Source: an uncultured bacterium (lineage in GTDB: Bacteria > Hydrogenedentota > Hydrogenedentia > Hydrogenedentales > CAILVY01). Taken from it: a stretch of DNA of 64,000 nucleotides. Where the stretch lies: positions 124,001 through 188,000 of the forward strand of contig CALEDJ010000005.1 of NCBI GenBank assembly GCA_937951485.1. The letters are read 5' to 3'. The notes below the pieces were generated by a model. That model saw only the letters and a list, made by a program, of their open reading frames with translations. It was not told the DNA's origin and made no database searches. Numbering within the stretch: the stretch's first letter is position 1; each line of letters begins with the position of its first letter. The translations under genes and the position numbers were made by a program. This document shows, one piece after another, positions 28,261 through 36,844 of this stretch.

Positions 28261-28764
28261 CTATTTGATTTCCATGAAGCGTTCGCGTGGCGCATTGCAC
28301 ACGGGGCAGCGGTCGGGCAGTTCATCGCCGACGATGGTATGGCCGCAAATGGCGCAGACGTAGATCGGCGCGGCAGGCAGGTCTTTTCCCGCCTTGACGG
28401 CGTCCAAGGCCTCGGCATAAAGATTGTAATGCGTTTGCTCGACGGCCATAGCGTTCTTGAAACTGATCTCCGCCTTCTTGTCCCCTTCCTGAATCGCGGC
28501 TTCCACATAAGGGGGATACATTTCCCGGAACTCATGGCCTTCGCCGGCCATGGCTTCCGCGAGATTGGCCGTCGTGTCATCGATACCGCCCATGGCGCGC
28601 AGGTGGGCATGCGCATGCACGGTCTCCGCTTCCGCCGCCGCGCGGAACAGTTTCGCCACCTGCGGAAATCCGTCCTGTTCGGCCTTCTTCGCAAATGCGA
28701 GATACTTCCGGTTGGCCTGGCTTTCCCCCGCGAACGCCGCTTTCAGATTCTCTTTGCTACCCAT
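28261..28764 (-). CDS. Rubrerythrin
   Basis: MGSKENLKAAFAGESQANRKYLAFAKKAEQDGFPQVAKLFRAAAEAETVHAHAH...; C-terminal YVCAICGHTIVGDELPDRCPVCNAPRERF. Confidence 0.93.
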   Translation of the reverse strand: MGSKENLKAAFAGESQANRKYLAFAKKAEQDGFPQVAKLFRAAAEAETVHAHAHLRAMGGIDDTTANLAEAMAGEGHEFREMYPPYVEAAIQEGDKKAEISFKNAMAVEQTHYNLYAEALDAVKAGKDLPAAPIYVCAICGHTIVGDELPDRCPVCNAPRERFMEIK

Positions 28765-28910
28765 GATGTCGTCTCCTTTCTCCGGCGGCGCACGTACGGC
28801 ACCCGCTGTTCGGGTTCTTCAGACAGAGATTTTCCCCATGTCGTGGTGATTGTCCGGAAGCATATCAGAAACGATTCAGACCTTTCATTTTTCGTGACAT
28901 TTTGGCCGAC

Positions 28911-29006
28911 TGAAGCAATCACTTCGCGTAATCCCGACGAATGTACTGATTCAAGACAGACGCGCGGTTCATGTATGTTGAACATGGTCTCCAGATGAAT
29001 TGGCGC
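28911..29006. repeat. Dispersed ~100-bp repeat, copy A
   Basis: TGAAGCAATCACTTCGCGTA...TGTTGAACATGGTCTCCAGATGAATTGGCGC; homologous to 55832-55933. Confidence 0.75.
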
Positions 29007-29008
29007 TG

Positions 29009-29104
29009 ATTCGGCGTGCGCCGTCTGTTCGGCGCTTTGGCTAAGTTTTCCAATCCATGCTGCCCTATCCAGGCAACGCGCCGAACAGACGGCGCACGCC
29101 GAAT
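29009..29104. other. 27-bp perfect inverted repeat (large hairpin/cruciform) with 42-nt loop
   Basis: ATTCGGCGTGCGCCGTCTGTTCGGCGC (29009-29035) / GCGCCGAACAGACGGCGCACGCCGAAT (29078-29104). Confidence 0.92.
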
Positions 29105-29268
29105 ACTTGCCTCCGCGAACCGTGGGATGCAACGGGGGAGAATGTGACTGATATTGCAAGGTCTTGGCCAGTTGGTGTTCCCTGGGGCTCATGCGGCATG
29201 ATAGGTGTCGGTTGAAACGATTTTGGGAAACATGTCCGGTTTGGGACCGGGATATCGGAGAGACGATC

Positions 29269-30675
29269 ATGAAGAAAAAGACATTGGGGCGGCGGGCGTT
29301 CATGCGGGCGGCATCGGGAATGCTGGCGGGCGCGGGGGTGGGCGCGCTGGCGTCGGGGCGCTGTGCGCCGGCGCGGGCGGTGACAGCGAACAGAAAGCGA
29401 TTGGCGGTGTTTCAGTGCGATGTCACCCCGCCTCTGGGCACGGTTATGTACTCCAGTTATGAGCCGTTGACGGTGGTCGAGCATCCGCTGCTGGCGAAAG
29501 GCGTCATCCTGGAAGAGGACGGCGTCTGCCATGTGCTGTGCGCGGTGGATTGGTGCGAGTTGCTGAATTCAACCCATCGCATGTTCCGCGAGAAACTGGC
29601 CGCCGCAACGGAAACGGATATTTCGCGGGTCGCCGTGCAGACGGTGCATCAGCACACCGCGCCCTATGCCGACGGCGATGCCTTCCGCCTGTTGCAGGCG
29701 GCGGAGAATCCCCCGGCCACGCCCGGCCCGGAAACGCTGGAAGGGCCGGCGGATCGCCTGGCGGAGTCGGCGCGCCGCGCCATGGCGTCGCTTGCGCCCT
29801 ATGACGGCGTGGGGGTCGGACGGGCGAAGGTGGAGCGTGTGGCGTCGAACCGGCGCGTGCCGATTGGAGAGGGCAAGGTGGGGTTCCGGGCGAGTTCCTG
29901 CCGCGACCCGAAACTGGTGGAGGCGCCCGAAGGCGAGATTGATCCCTTCGTCAAGACCGTAACGTTTTTTTCCGGCGACACGCCGCTGGTCCGGATGCAC
30001 TACTACGCAACGCACCCGCAGAGTTTCTATGGCGACACCCGCGCGTCATACGATTTCCCCGGCATGGCGCGCGAAACCCTCCAGGAAAAGGAGGGCATTT
30101 TCCAGATTTACTTCACGGAATGCGCGGGGGACATCGCGGCGGGGAAATACAACGATGGATCGCGCGAGGCGCGCGAAGGGTTGTATCAACGGTTGCTTGC
30201 AGGCATGGAGGCGTCGGTGTCGGCAACAACACGGATTCCGCTGGAGGAAATTCGCTGGCGCACGGAACCTTTGCGGCTCACCCCGCGCGATGACGCCGGA
30301 TATGGCGAGGCGGAAATGCGCGCGCAGTTGGCGGCGAATCCCGCCGAGACGCCCCGCAAGCGATACGACGCCGCCTACGCCCTCGCCTTTCGCGAACGCG
30401 CCCACGTTCCGTTTGAATTGAGTTCGCTGGAGATGGGGGGCATCCACATCCTGCACCTGCCCGGCGAACCGATGATTCCCTACCAGTTCTACGCCCAATC
30501 CCTGCGGCCCGACGCGACGGTGCTGGTCGCCGGCTACGGCGACTGCGCGCCGGCCTACCTGTGCCTGGAGCGGTCCTTTGCGGAAGGCGGCTACGAACCT
30601 TCCGCGTCGCTGATAGTCCCGGAATCAGAACCCTTGATCCGCGCGGCAATTCAAAGATTGATGGGCATGGCCTGA
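29269..30675 (+). CDS. Tat-exported neutral/alkaline non-lysosomal ceramidase-like protein
   Basis: MKKKTLGRRAFMRAASGMLAGAGVGALA Tat signal; TVHQHTAPYADGDAFR; HYYATHPQSFYGDTRASYDFPGMARE; internal start chosen at 29269. Confidence 0.7.
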   Translation: MKKKTLGRRAFMRAASGMLAGAGVGALASGRCAPARAVTANRKRLAVFQCDVTPPLGTVMYSSYEPLTVVEHPLLAKGVILEEDGVCHVLCAVDWCELLNSTHRMFREKLAAATETDISRVAVQTVHQHTAPYADGDAFRLLQAAENPPATPGPETLEGPADRLAESARRAMASLAPYDGVGVGRAKVERVASNRRVPIGEGKVGFRASSCRDPKLVEAPEGEIDPFVKTVTFFSGDTPLVRMHYYATHPQSFYGDTRASYDFPGMARETLQEKEGIFQIYFTECAGDIAAGKYNDGSREAREGLYQRLLAGMEASVSATTRIPLEEIRWRTEPLRLTPRDDAGYGEAEMRAQLAANPAETPRKRYDAAYALAFRERAHVPFELSSLEMGGIHILHLPGEPMIPYQFYAQSLRPDATVLVAGYGDCAPAYLCLERSFAEGGYEPSASLIVPESEPLIRAAIQRLMGMA

Positions 30676-30709
30676 TTGTTCCGCGCCGCAAACGTGATAC
30701 CATAGACGC

Positions 30710-31999
30710 ATGAAAAATGCGTTCTGGTTTGCCGCCGCCGGTGTCGCCCTGGTGGTCGCCTTTATTGCACAAAGCCCCTACATGGCTTTTGCCATGTACG
30801 CTTTCCTGCTGCTGGTGGGGCTGGCGAACCTGTCGTCGCTGGCGTGGATCAGCGGCCTGGACTGCGAGCGGAGCATCAGCCGGACCACCGTGCAGCAGGG
30901 CGAAGATGCCGAAATCGAGGTAACGATACGCAACGACCGGGGCTGGCCGATCCCCTGGATTTATTTTGAGGATTACCACCCCCAGGATTTTCCGCGCGTC
31001 GGCGACAACAAACGGCTGGCCATCCTGATGCCGGGCAGGTCCGTCACGCTGAAATACCGGCTGACCTTTCCCCGGCGCGGATACCACAGGGTCGGGCCGG
31101 TGCTGATGGAATCGGGCGACCTCTTCGGCCTGCAGAAACGCTTCCGGACCGGCGTCCGCCGCGATTACGTTTCGGTGCTGCCCACCGTCGCCTACATAGA
31201 CACCTTCAACATCGCCGCGAAGCGGCCGCAAGGGCCGGTGCGCATCTCGAACCGCATCTATGAAGACCCGACCCGCATCCACAACATCCGCGAGTACATC
31301 CCTGGAGACCCGATGCGCGCCATTCATTGGAAAGCCACGGCGCGTACCGGCGTGCTCCACGTGAAAACCCACGCACCGTCCAGCGTCACCGGCGGCACGC
31401 TTATCCTCGATCTGCACGAGGACAGTTACCTGCCGGAAAAACGCGAGGAGCGGATCGAACTCGCCGTCACCACGACCGCATCCATCGCCTGCCTGCTCCA
31501 GATGTCGGGCGAGCAGGTCGGCATGATCACCAACGCGGGCGATGCGGCAGAGGCCGCCCGCTATGAAGTGGAAAGCCAGGGCGCGCTCGCCCGCGACGAG
31601 GCGGACGAATATCTTCAGATGGAATCCGACCCGACGCGGATCAGCCCGCTTTCCGTGATGACGGCGCGAAGCCCGATCCAGGCCATGAAGATCATCGAGA
31701 ATCTGGCGCGGGTTGTGCCGGGCCGAGGGCTGGACGCCGTGAACATGATTCTCTCCGAACACGAGCGCCTCCCGCGCGACGCAGCCCTGCTGCCCGTCGT
31801 GCCGCAGGTGAGCGATCGGCTGGCGTTGACGCTCGCCTCCATGAAGGAAGTCGGCTTCAACGTGACGGTCTTTTTCATCAAGCACCAGCAGGGCTACGAA
31901 GAGGCGGCGTCCCTGCTCGCGCCGCACAACATCCACGTCTTTCACATCGAGCATGAATGGAGTCTGCACGAGATTTCCCCGGCGAAGATTGGACAGTAA
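30710..31999 (+). CDS. DUF58 domain-containing protein
   Basis: GDPMRAIHWKATARTGVLHVKTHAPSSVTGGTLILDLH is the DUF58 hallmark; two N-terminal TM. Confidence 0.88.
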   Translation: MKNAFWFAAAGVALVVAFIAQSPYMAFAMYAFLLLVGLANLSSLAWISGLDCERSISRTTVQQGEDAEIEVTIRNDRGWPIPWIYFEDYHPQDFPRVGDNKRLAILMPGRSVTLKYRLTFPRRGYHRVGPVLMESGDLFGLQKRFRTGVRRDYVSVLPTVAYIDTFNIAAKRPQGPVRISNRIYEDPTRIHNIREYIPGDPMRAIHWKATARTGVLHVKTHAPSSVTGGTLILDLHEDSYLPEKREERIELAVTTTASIACLLQMSGEQVGMITNAGDAAEAARYEVESQGALARDEADEYLQMESDPTRISPLSVMTARSPIQAMKIIENLARVVPGRGLDAVNMILSEHERLPRDAALLPVVPQVSDRLALTLASMKEVGFNVTVFFIKHQQGYEEAASLLAPHNIHVFHIEHEWSLHEISPAKIGQ

Positions 32000-32023
32000 A
32001 GCATAACGAAGCCCGCCGACCAG

Positions 32024-32254
32024 AAGCACAAAGGACACAAAGGACATAAAGGACGACAAGGACAGCAAGGCCCAAGAGAGTCAGACAGAATGAATAAAAC
32101 GACAAACACAACAGCCATGCAGCAAAGATCATTCTCCATGCCTGTTCGAGAATCTGTTCTTTCAGCGTGTGCCTTTTGCGCAATATGGTTGTCTTTTCAT
32201 TTGTCTTTTGTTTTCCTGGGCGCTAAACCGTCCTGTATGTCCTTTTTGTCCTTA
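32024..32254. repeat. AAAGGACA-type short repeats in inverted orientation bounding an intergenic insert
   Basis: cacaaaggacacaaaggacataaaggacgacaaggacagcaagg (32027-32070) versus ccgtcctgtatgtcctttttgtcctta (32229-32254). Confidence 0.5.
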
Positions 32255-32285
32255 GAAAAATTTTCTCCCCCCCGGATTTTTCCCC

Positions 32286-34100
32286 ATGCCCCCTGAACCC
32301 TATAACCCAAACCCCGATCAAGCCCCGGATATCGTGGAGCGCACGGATTTCCACTCGCTTGTGCGCACGTCGGACGCGCCGCCGGAGGCGTTGCCGCAAG
32401 GGCCGGCGTCCGCGCCGCCCAAGGACCGTCTCTCCCGCACGGACTTCTCGACGCTCAAGACGCATTTCAAGGCAGCGCCCGCAATCAGACCCCGCCGCAC
32501 GATCACCGACAGGCTGATAGACGTTCTCACCCCCGTGATGGTGTTCACGATGGTCTATGCGGTCATCTATTTCCTGCTCGATGTCCGCTATGTGTACACG
32601 GCGGTGCATGACGCCAACCTGCGCTGGGTGGCGTTCTGCTTCGTCATGGGCGTCGTGGCGTTGAACCGCCTTATCGCCCAGGAGAACATGTACAGCGGCT
32701 ACATCTACTTCATCGGGTTGGCGGGCGCGGTCGGGCTGTACACCCTGTCCACCACGGGCATGTACGCCGTGGGTTCCGTGTCGCGCAATTTCATGAATGA
32801 CAACCCCTGGCTGGCGACGGCCTTCAATCTTGTCATCGTGGCGTTCACCTGGTGGCTGACCAACCGGCTGACATACGAATGCTGCATTGACGAGAACCGG
32901 GCCGCGGGCGATGTGGGCATTCTCACCGGCACCGCGCGGAAATTGCAACAGGCCATGCAGCGGGATCCGGAAGGATCGGCGCGCCGCGCGAAGCGCCGCA
33001 AGAAAGAGCCGTTGCTCATGCCGTTCTACGAGTTGGAACCCTATGACCCGCTGGAAGGCCCGAAACCCGACACGCAACCGGCGCCCGTGCGCCCGCCGAA
33101 GTCCCCCAGTCTGGCCGACCGCATGGCCGGCCGGCATCCGGGCATGTCCATCTTCTATTTTTCTGTGCCGGTCATGTTTATCTTTGCGGTGGGACTGCGC
33201 ATCGTCCAGCACGGCGGGGCGCCGATGGTCAGGTCGGGCCTGATGTACATGACAATATATACGGTGGCCGCGCTCATGCTGCTGCTGCTGACAAGTCTTG
33301 GCGGTCTCCGCGAATATTTTCGGGTGCGCGGCGTCGCCATGCCGCCGGGCATCGGGCCGTTCTGGATAGGCCTGGGCATCGTCATGATCGCCGTGGTGCT
33401 GGTCGGCGCGGCGCAACTGCCCAAGCCCGGCCTGCCGCCGATGCTCCCTGTGGACGAGCACATCGCCGACCCTTGGGCGCGCGGCCGGCACTTCCAACTT
33501 TCGCCCATGGCCGCCACCGCCGTCGAAGCGCTGGAGCAGTCCCGGTTCATGGAACGTATCGGCAACACCGTCCTCGTCATCCTGGGACTCTTCCTCGCCT
33601 ACGGCGCGCTGAAAGGCATCGGCGCGATTGCCGCTCGGTTCGCCCGCAACCGGGATGTCCTGCCCAAACCCGTCACCCGCTTCTTCGACGGCGTTGAATA
33701 TGTCGCCGCGCGCCTGACGCGCCTGCCGCAACTGCCCAAGGTCAAGCGCCGCATCCGCATCCAGCGCGACATCGCCACCTGTGCGCGGTATGGCAATTCC
33801 ATGGCCGACCCTGCAAAGGCGGCCCGCATGACTCCCGCCGACCACGTGCAGTACGCCTACGAGGCGCTATGCGCCCTCGCCTATGACCTCGGCGTGCCGC
33901 GCAAGCAGGATCAGACCCCCTACGAATTCATTGACGCCTTTCCCGAAGCGATGGAGTCGCTGCGCGACGAGGCGGCGGAACTCACCCGGCTCTACGTGAT
34001 CGCGGCATACTCCCCCGAAACCGTCGGCCCCCGCGCCCTCGACCGCCTCCGCCGCTTCTGGATCACCTACCACCGCGTCCGCAACCGCCTCGTCAAATAA
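32286..34100 (+). CDS. Multi-TM protein with C-terminal DUF4129-like domain (DUF58 partner)
   Basis: Several TM helices; C-term GVPRKQDQTPYEFIDAFPEAMESLRDEAAELTRLYVIAAYSPETV. Confidence 0.7.
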   Translation: MPPEPYNPNPDQAPDIVERTDFHSLVRTSDAPPEALPQGPASAPPKDRLSRTDFSTLKTHFKAAPAIRPRRTITDRLIDVLTPVMVFTMVYAVIYFLLDVRYVYTAVHDANLRWVAFCFVMGVVALNRLIAQENMYSGYIYFIGLAGAVGLYTLSTTGMYAVGSVSRNFMNDNPWLATAFNLVIVAFTWWLTNRLTYECCIDENRAAGDVGILTGTARKLQQAMQRDPEGSARRAKRRKKEPLLMPFYELEPYDPLEGPKPDTQPAPVRPPKSPSLADRMAGRHPGMSIFYFSVPVMFIFAVGLRIVQHGGAPMVRSGLMYMTIYTVAALMLLLLTSLGGLREYFRVRGVAMPPGIGPFWIGLGIVMIAVVLVGAAQLPKPGLPPMLPVDEHIADPWARGRHFQLSPMAATAVEALEQSRFMERIGNTVLVILGLFLAYGALKGIGAIAARFARNRDVLPKPVTRFFDGVEYVAARLTRLPQLPKVKRRIRIQRDIATCARYGNSMADPAKAARMTPADHVQYAYEALCALAYDLGVPRKQDQTPYEFIDAFPEAMESLRDEAAELTRLYVIAAYSPETVGPRALDRLRRFWITYHRVRNRLVK

Positions 34101-34163
34101 TCGCACCGACCGCTGCATCCCCGCGCCCCTCGTTCCCAAATGCAATTGCTGATCAGGCTGATG

Positions 34164-34271
34164 GGTGGGTTCCATTACGCCGCGCACAAATACAGCCTGC
34201 CAGGCGCTGCGCGGTTTTGCGCCTTTGCGTTCATCGTCCTGCAGGGTGGGTGTAGCGAAGCGGAACCCACC
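34164..34271. repeat. Intergenic repeat with GGTGGGTTCC...GGAACCCACC inverted ends
   Basis: 10-bp perfect inverted ends (34164-34173 / 34262-34271), and an internal AACGCAAAGGCGC motif (minus) at 34219-34231. Confidence 0.6.
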
Positions 34272-34277
34272 ATGTTC

Positions 34278-36815
34278 CTATTCAGGAATCCGGGCGGTGA
34301 TGCCTGGGAGCGGCCCGCCGCCGGGGGCGCGGAGGCGGGCGCAGGCGTTCCAGTCGCCGCCCTGCTGGAACACGGCCATCATGAGGGTGTTGTCGCCGGG
34401 CCGGAGCGTCACATCGAGGACGTCCTCGCCGGGGGTGAGCGTGCGCCCGACGTTCAGCGCGTGAATCTGCTCCCCGTTCAGCCACACCTTCACGCCGTCA
34501 TTGCTGCCGATTTCCAACACCGCGGGCATCGCTTCGGGCGCGCGGATCACGGTGCGCAGGAACGCGACGCGGTCGTTGCCGCCGATGGCGCGGTTGAGAT
34601 CAATGACCCACGGCGCGTCCGGGTTGAGACCCATCGGCATGATGCGCCAGGGGACCGCCGCGTCGGGCGACTCCGGCGGAAAGGTATCGAGAAAAAGCAT
34701 CAAAGCGCCTTTGCCGTCTTCGAAATACGGCCCGGCCACTTCCCACGCCGTCAGGTAGCCGTCGAAGCCGTCCACGGCCCGGATCACCGCCTCGGCCTGT
34801 GCGCGCAGGTTCTCCGGGGCGTCCGGCGACAGATAGCGCTGTACGGCGGCGCGCGCCGCGTCGGGATACGCCCCGCAAATGGCCTGCGCGATGCGGACGA
34901 TGGCGTTGTCGGCCTCACCCGCGACTTCGGCGTCTTCGCGCGCCTTCTCCGCCAGGGTCAGCGTCGCCAAGGCGGGCGCATCGGCCAACCCCGCGAGGAC
35001 GGCGCGCTTTTCCCCGGCGTTTCGCGCCAGGGTCATGGCCTCTTCATGGCGTTGAACCCGATCGCGCATGGGCAGGGTCAGCGCGGCGCGCAACTGGCGC
35101 ACATAACCTTCAAAGGCGCGGTCGCGTTCTCCGTCCGACTTGGGAGTGAGCACGGCGGCCCGTAGATCATCGAGGGGTTCCTGGGACGGCCAAGCGGCCA
35201 GCGCGGCCAGCGCCGTGAGGCGCGCATCCGCGTCAGCGTCTTCCAGTGTCGCGCGCAGCGCCGCCAGGGTTTCCGGCGCGGGCAGGCTGCCCGCCACACG
35301 CAGCAGCGCAAGCCGCACCGCCTTGTCCCGCGCGCCTTCCAGGCGTTTCAGGACCAGCCCGACACGCTGCGCTTCAGGAAGCGCGCGTTGGGCCACGGCG
35401 ATGACGGCATTCTCGATGGCGGGCATGTCGCCGGGATCACGCGGGGCGGCCAGCAGGTCCAGGATCGCGGGCACATCCTCGGCGGCGGCGGTCACTTGCG
35501 CGCCGCGGATAGCCTCGCGGCGCACCGCGTCGTCCTTGTCCGAGGCGAGCCGCAGCAGCAGCGCCTTCTCGTCCGCGGCGTTGCGGTCGGCCAGGGCGCG
35601 GACCGCCTCCACGCGCAGCGGCTGCCTGCCCCGACGGGTGTTTTCCGCCAGCACGCCGTTCACGTCGCCGCCGGGCAAGGCGACCAGCGCCTCGCGTGCG
35701 GCGCGCCGCAACTCGCCGGTGGCGTTTGCCGCCAAATCCAGCAACAGCGCCACCGACGCGCCGTCACCGATCGCGCCCAGCGCCTTTACCGCCGCGACCC
35801 GGACCGATTCATCGCCGTCCCGCGCGATGCGTTCGGCGGCTCCGGCCGCCGCAGGATCGCCGCGGTCGGCGAGCGCGCTCAGCAGGATGGACTGATTTCC
35901 CGGCGTGGCGGCTTCCAGCGCCTCGGCGAAGGCTTTTGTTGCGGCTTCGCCGGGCAGGCGCCGGGTGTCGCGCACATAGCCGGCGGCCACCTGCATCAAC
36001 ACGGGATCGGCGTCGCGCAGGGCCGCGCTCACGCGCGCCAGCGCCTGATCCGGATCCGCGAGGATCAGGCCGCTCAAGGCTGCCGCCCGCACATGTCCCG
36101 CCTCGCCGACGCCGGAAAGCCGCTGGTACCACGCGGCGGCGTCCGCCGCACGACCTGCTTCCAGGAGCCGCTCGGCGCACTGGAGGCATGCGTCCGCCAC
36201 GGCGGCGCGCCGCGCGCCGCGTGCGTCCGCCAGTGCGTTGCCCAGCGCCGCGCAGGCGGCATCGCCGCCGATATTTCCGAGCGCCGCGGCCGCGGCCGCG
36301 GCCAGGGATTCCTCCTGATGCGCAAGAAACGGAATCAATACAGGCGCGGACGTCGCATCGCCGCGCCGCCCCATCACTTGGATGAGGCCCAGTTTCCGCG
36401 CATCCGGCAGGGCGTCCAGCGCCGTCGCCAGCGCCGCCGCCGCTTCCGGTCCCGGAATGCTCTCCAGCAGTCGCTGGCCGATGTCCGCCGTGGCGGGGTC
36501 GGCCAGCAGCGACGCGGCCACGGGGACCGCGGATGCGTCACCGATCACGGCCAGTTGCCGGCAGATGAAACGTTTCGCGTCAATGGGGCACCCTTTCGCG
36601 AGCAGGTCCGTCAAGCGTTGCGCCAAGGCGCGCTGGGCCGCGGGGTCGCCGTGGGCCGCGTGGATGGCGGACTCAATGGATGTCAATGGCAGCCGACTCT
36701 GACCAAACTCATAAACGGCAAGCCGCGCGAACGCATCGTCCAGCGGCATGGATGCTTCCTGCGCCCCCGCGAACGCCGCCGCAAAGACGGCCAAAATCAT
36801 CATTGCCATACGCAT
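34278..36815 (-). CDS. Secreted HEAT-repeat protein with C-terminal beta-sandwich domain
   Basis: MRMAMMILAVFAAAFAGAQE signal; many HEAT-like helices; C-term NGVKVWLNGEQIHALNVGRTLTPGEDVLDVTLRPGDNTLMMAVFQQGGDW. Confidence 0.8.
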   Translation of the reverse strand: MRMAMMILAVFAAAFAGAQEASMPLDDAFARLAVYEFGQSRLPLTSIESAIHAAHGDPAAQRALAQRLTDLLAKGCPIDAKRFICRQLAVIGDASAVPVAASLLADPATADIGQRLLESIPGPEAAAALATALDALPDARKLGLIQVMGRRGDATSAPVLIPFLAHQEESLAAAAAAALGNIGGDAACAALGNALADARGARRAAVADACLQCAERLLEAGRAADAAAWYQRLSGVGEAGHVRAAALSGLILADPDQALARVSAALRDADPVLMQVAAGYVRDTRRLPGEAATKAFAEALEAATPGNQSILLSALADRGDPAAAGAAERIARDGDESVRVAAVKALGAIGDGASVALLLDLAANATGELRRAAREALVALPGGDVNGVLAENTRRGRQPLRVEAVRALADRNAADEKALLLRLASDKDDAVRREAIRGAQVTAAAEDVPAILDLLAAPRDPGDMPAIENAVIAVAQRALPEAQRVGLVLKRLEGARDKAVRLALLRVAGSLPAPETLAALRATLEDADADARLTALAALAAWPSQEPLDDLRAAVLTPKSDGERDRAFEGYVRQLRAALTLPMRDRVQRHEEAMTLARNAGEKRAVLAGLADAPALATLTLAEKAREDAEVAGEADNAIVRIAQAICGAYPDAARAAVQRYLSPDAPENLRAQAEAVIRAVDGFDGYLTAWEVAGPYFEDGKGALMLFLDTFPPESPDAAVPWRIMPMGLNPDAPWVIDLNRAIGGNDRVAFLRTVIRAPEAMPAVLEIGSNDGVKVWLNGEQIHALNVGRTLTPGEDVLDVTLRPGDNTLMMAVFQQGGDWNACARLRAPGGGPLPGITARIPE

Positions 36816-36844
36816 TGCATATTCCTCCCGGGTTTCTTTGGGAA

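Noticed and set aside
28201-28998. ORF 28201..28998 (+) opposite rubrerythrin
   Set aside because: Antisense to rubrerythrin and runs into the dispersed repeat; no domain signature.
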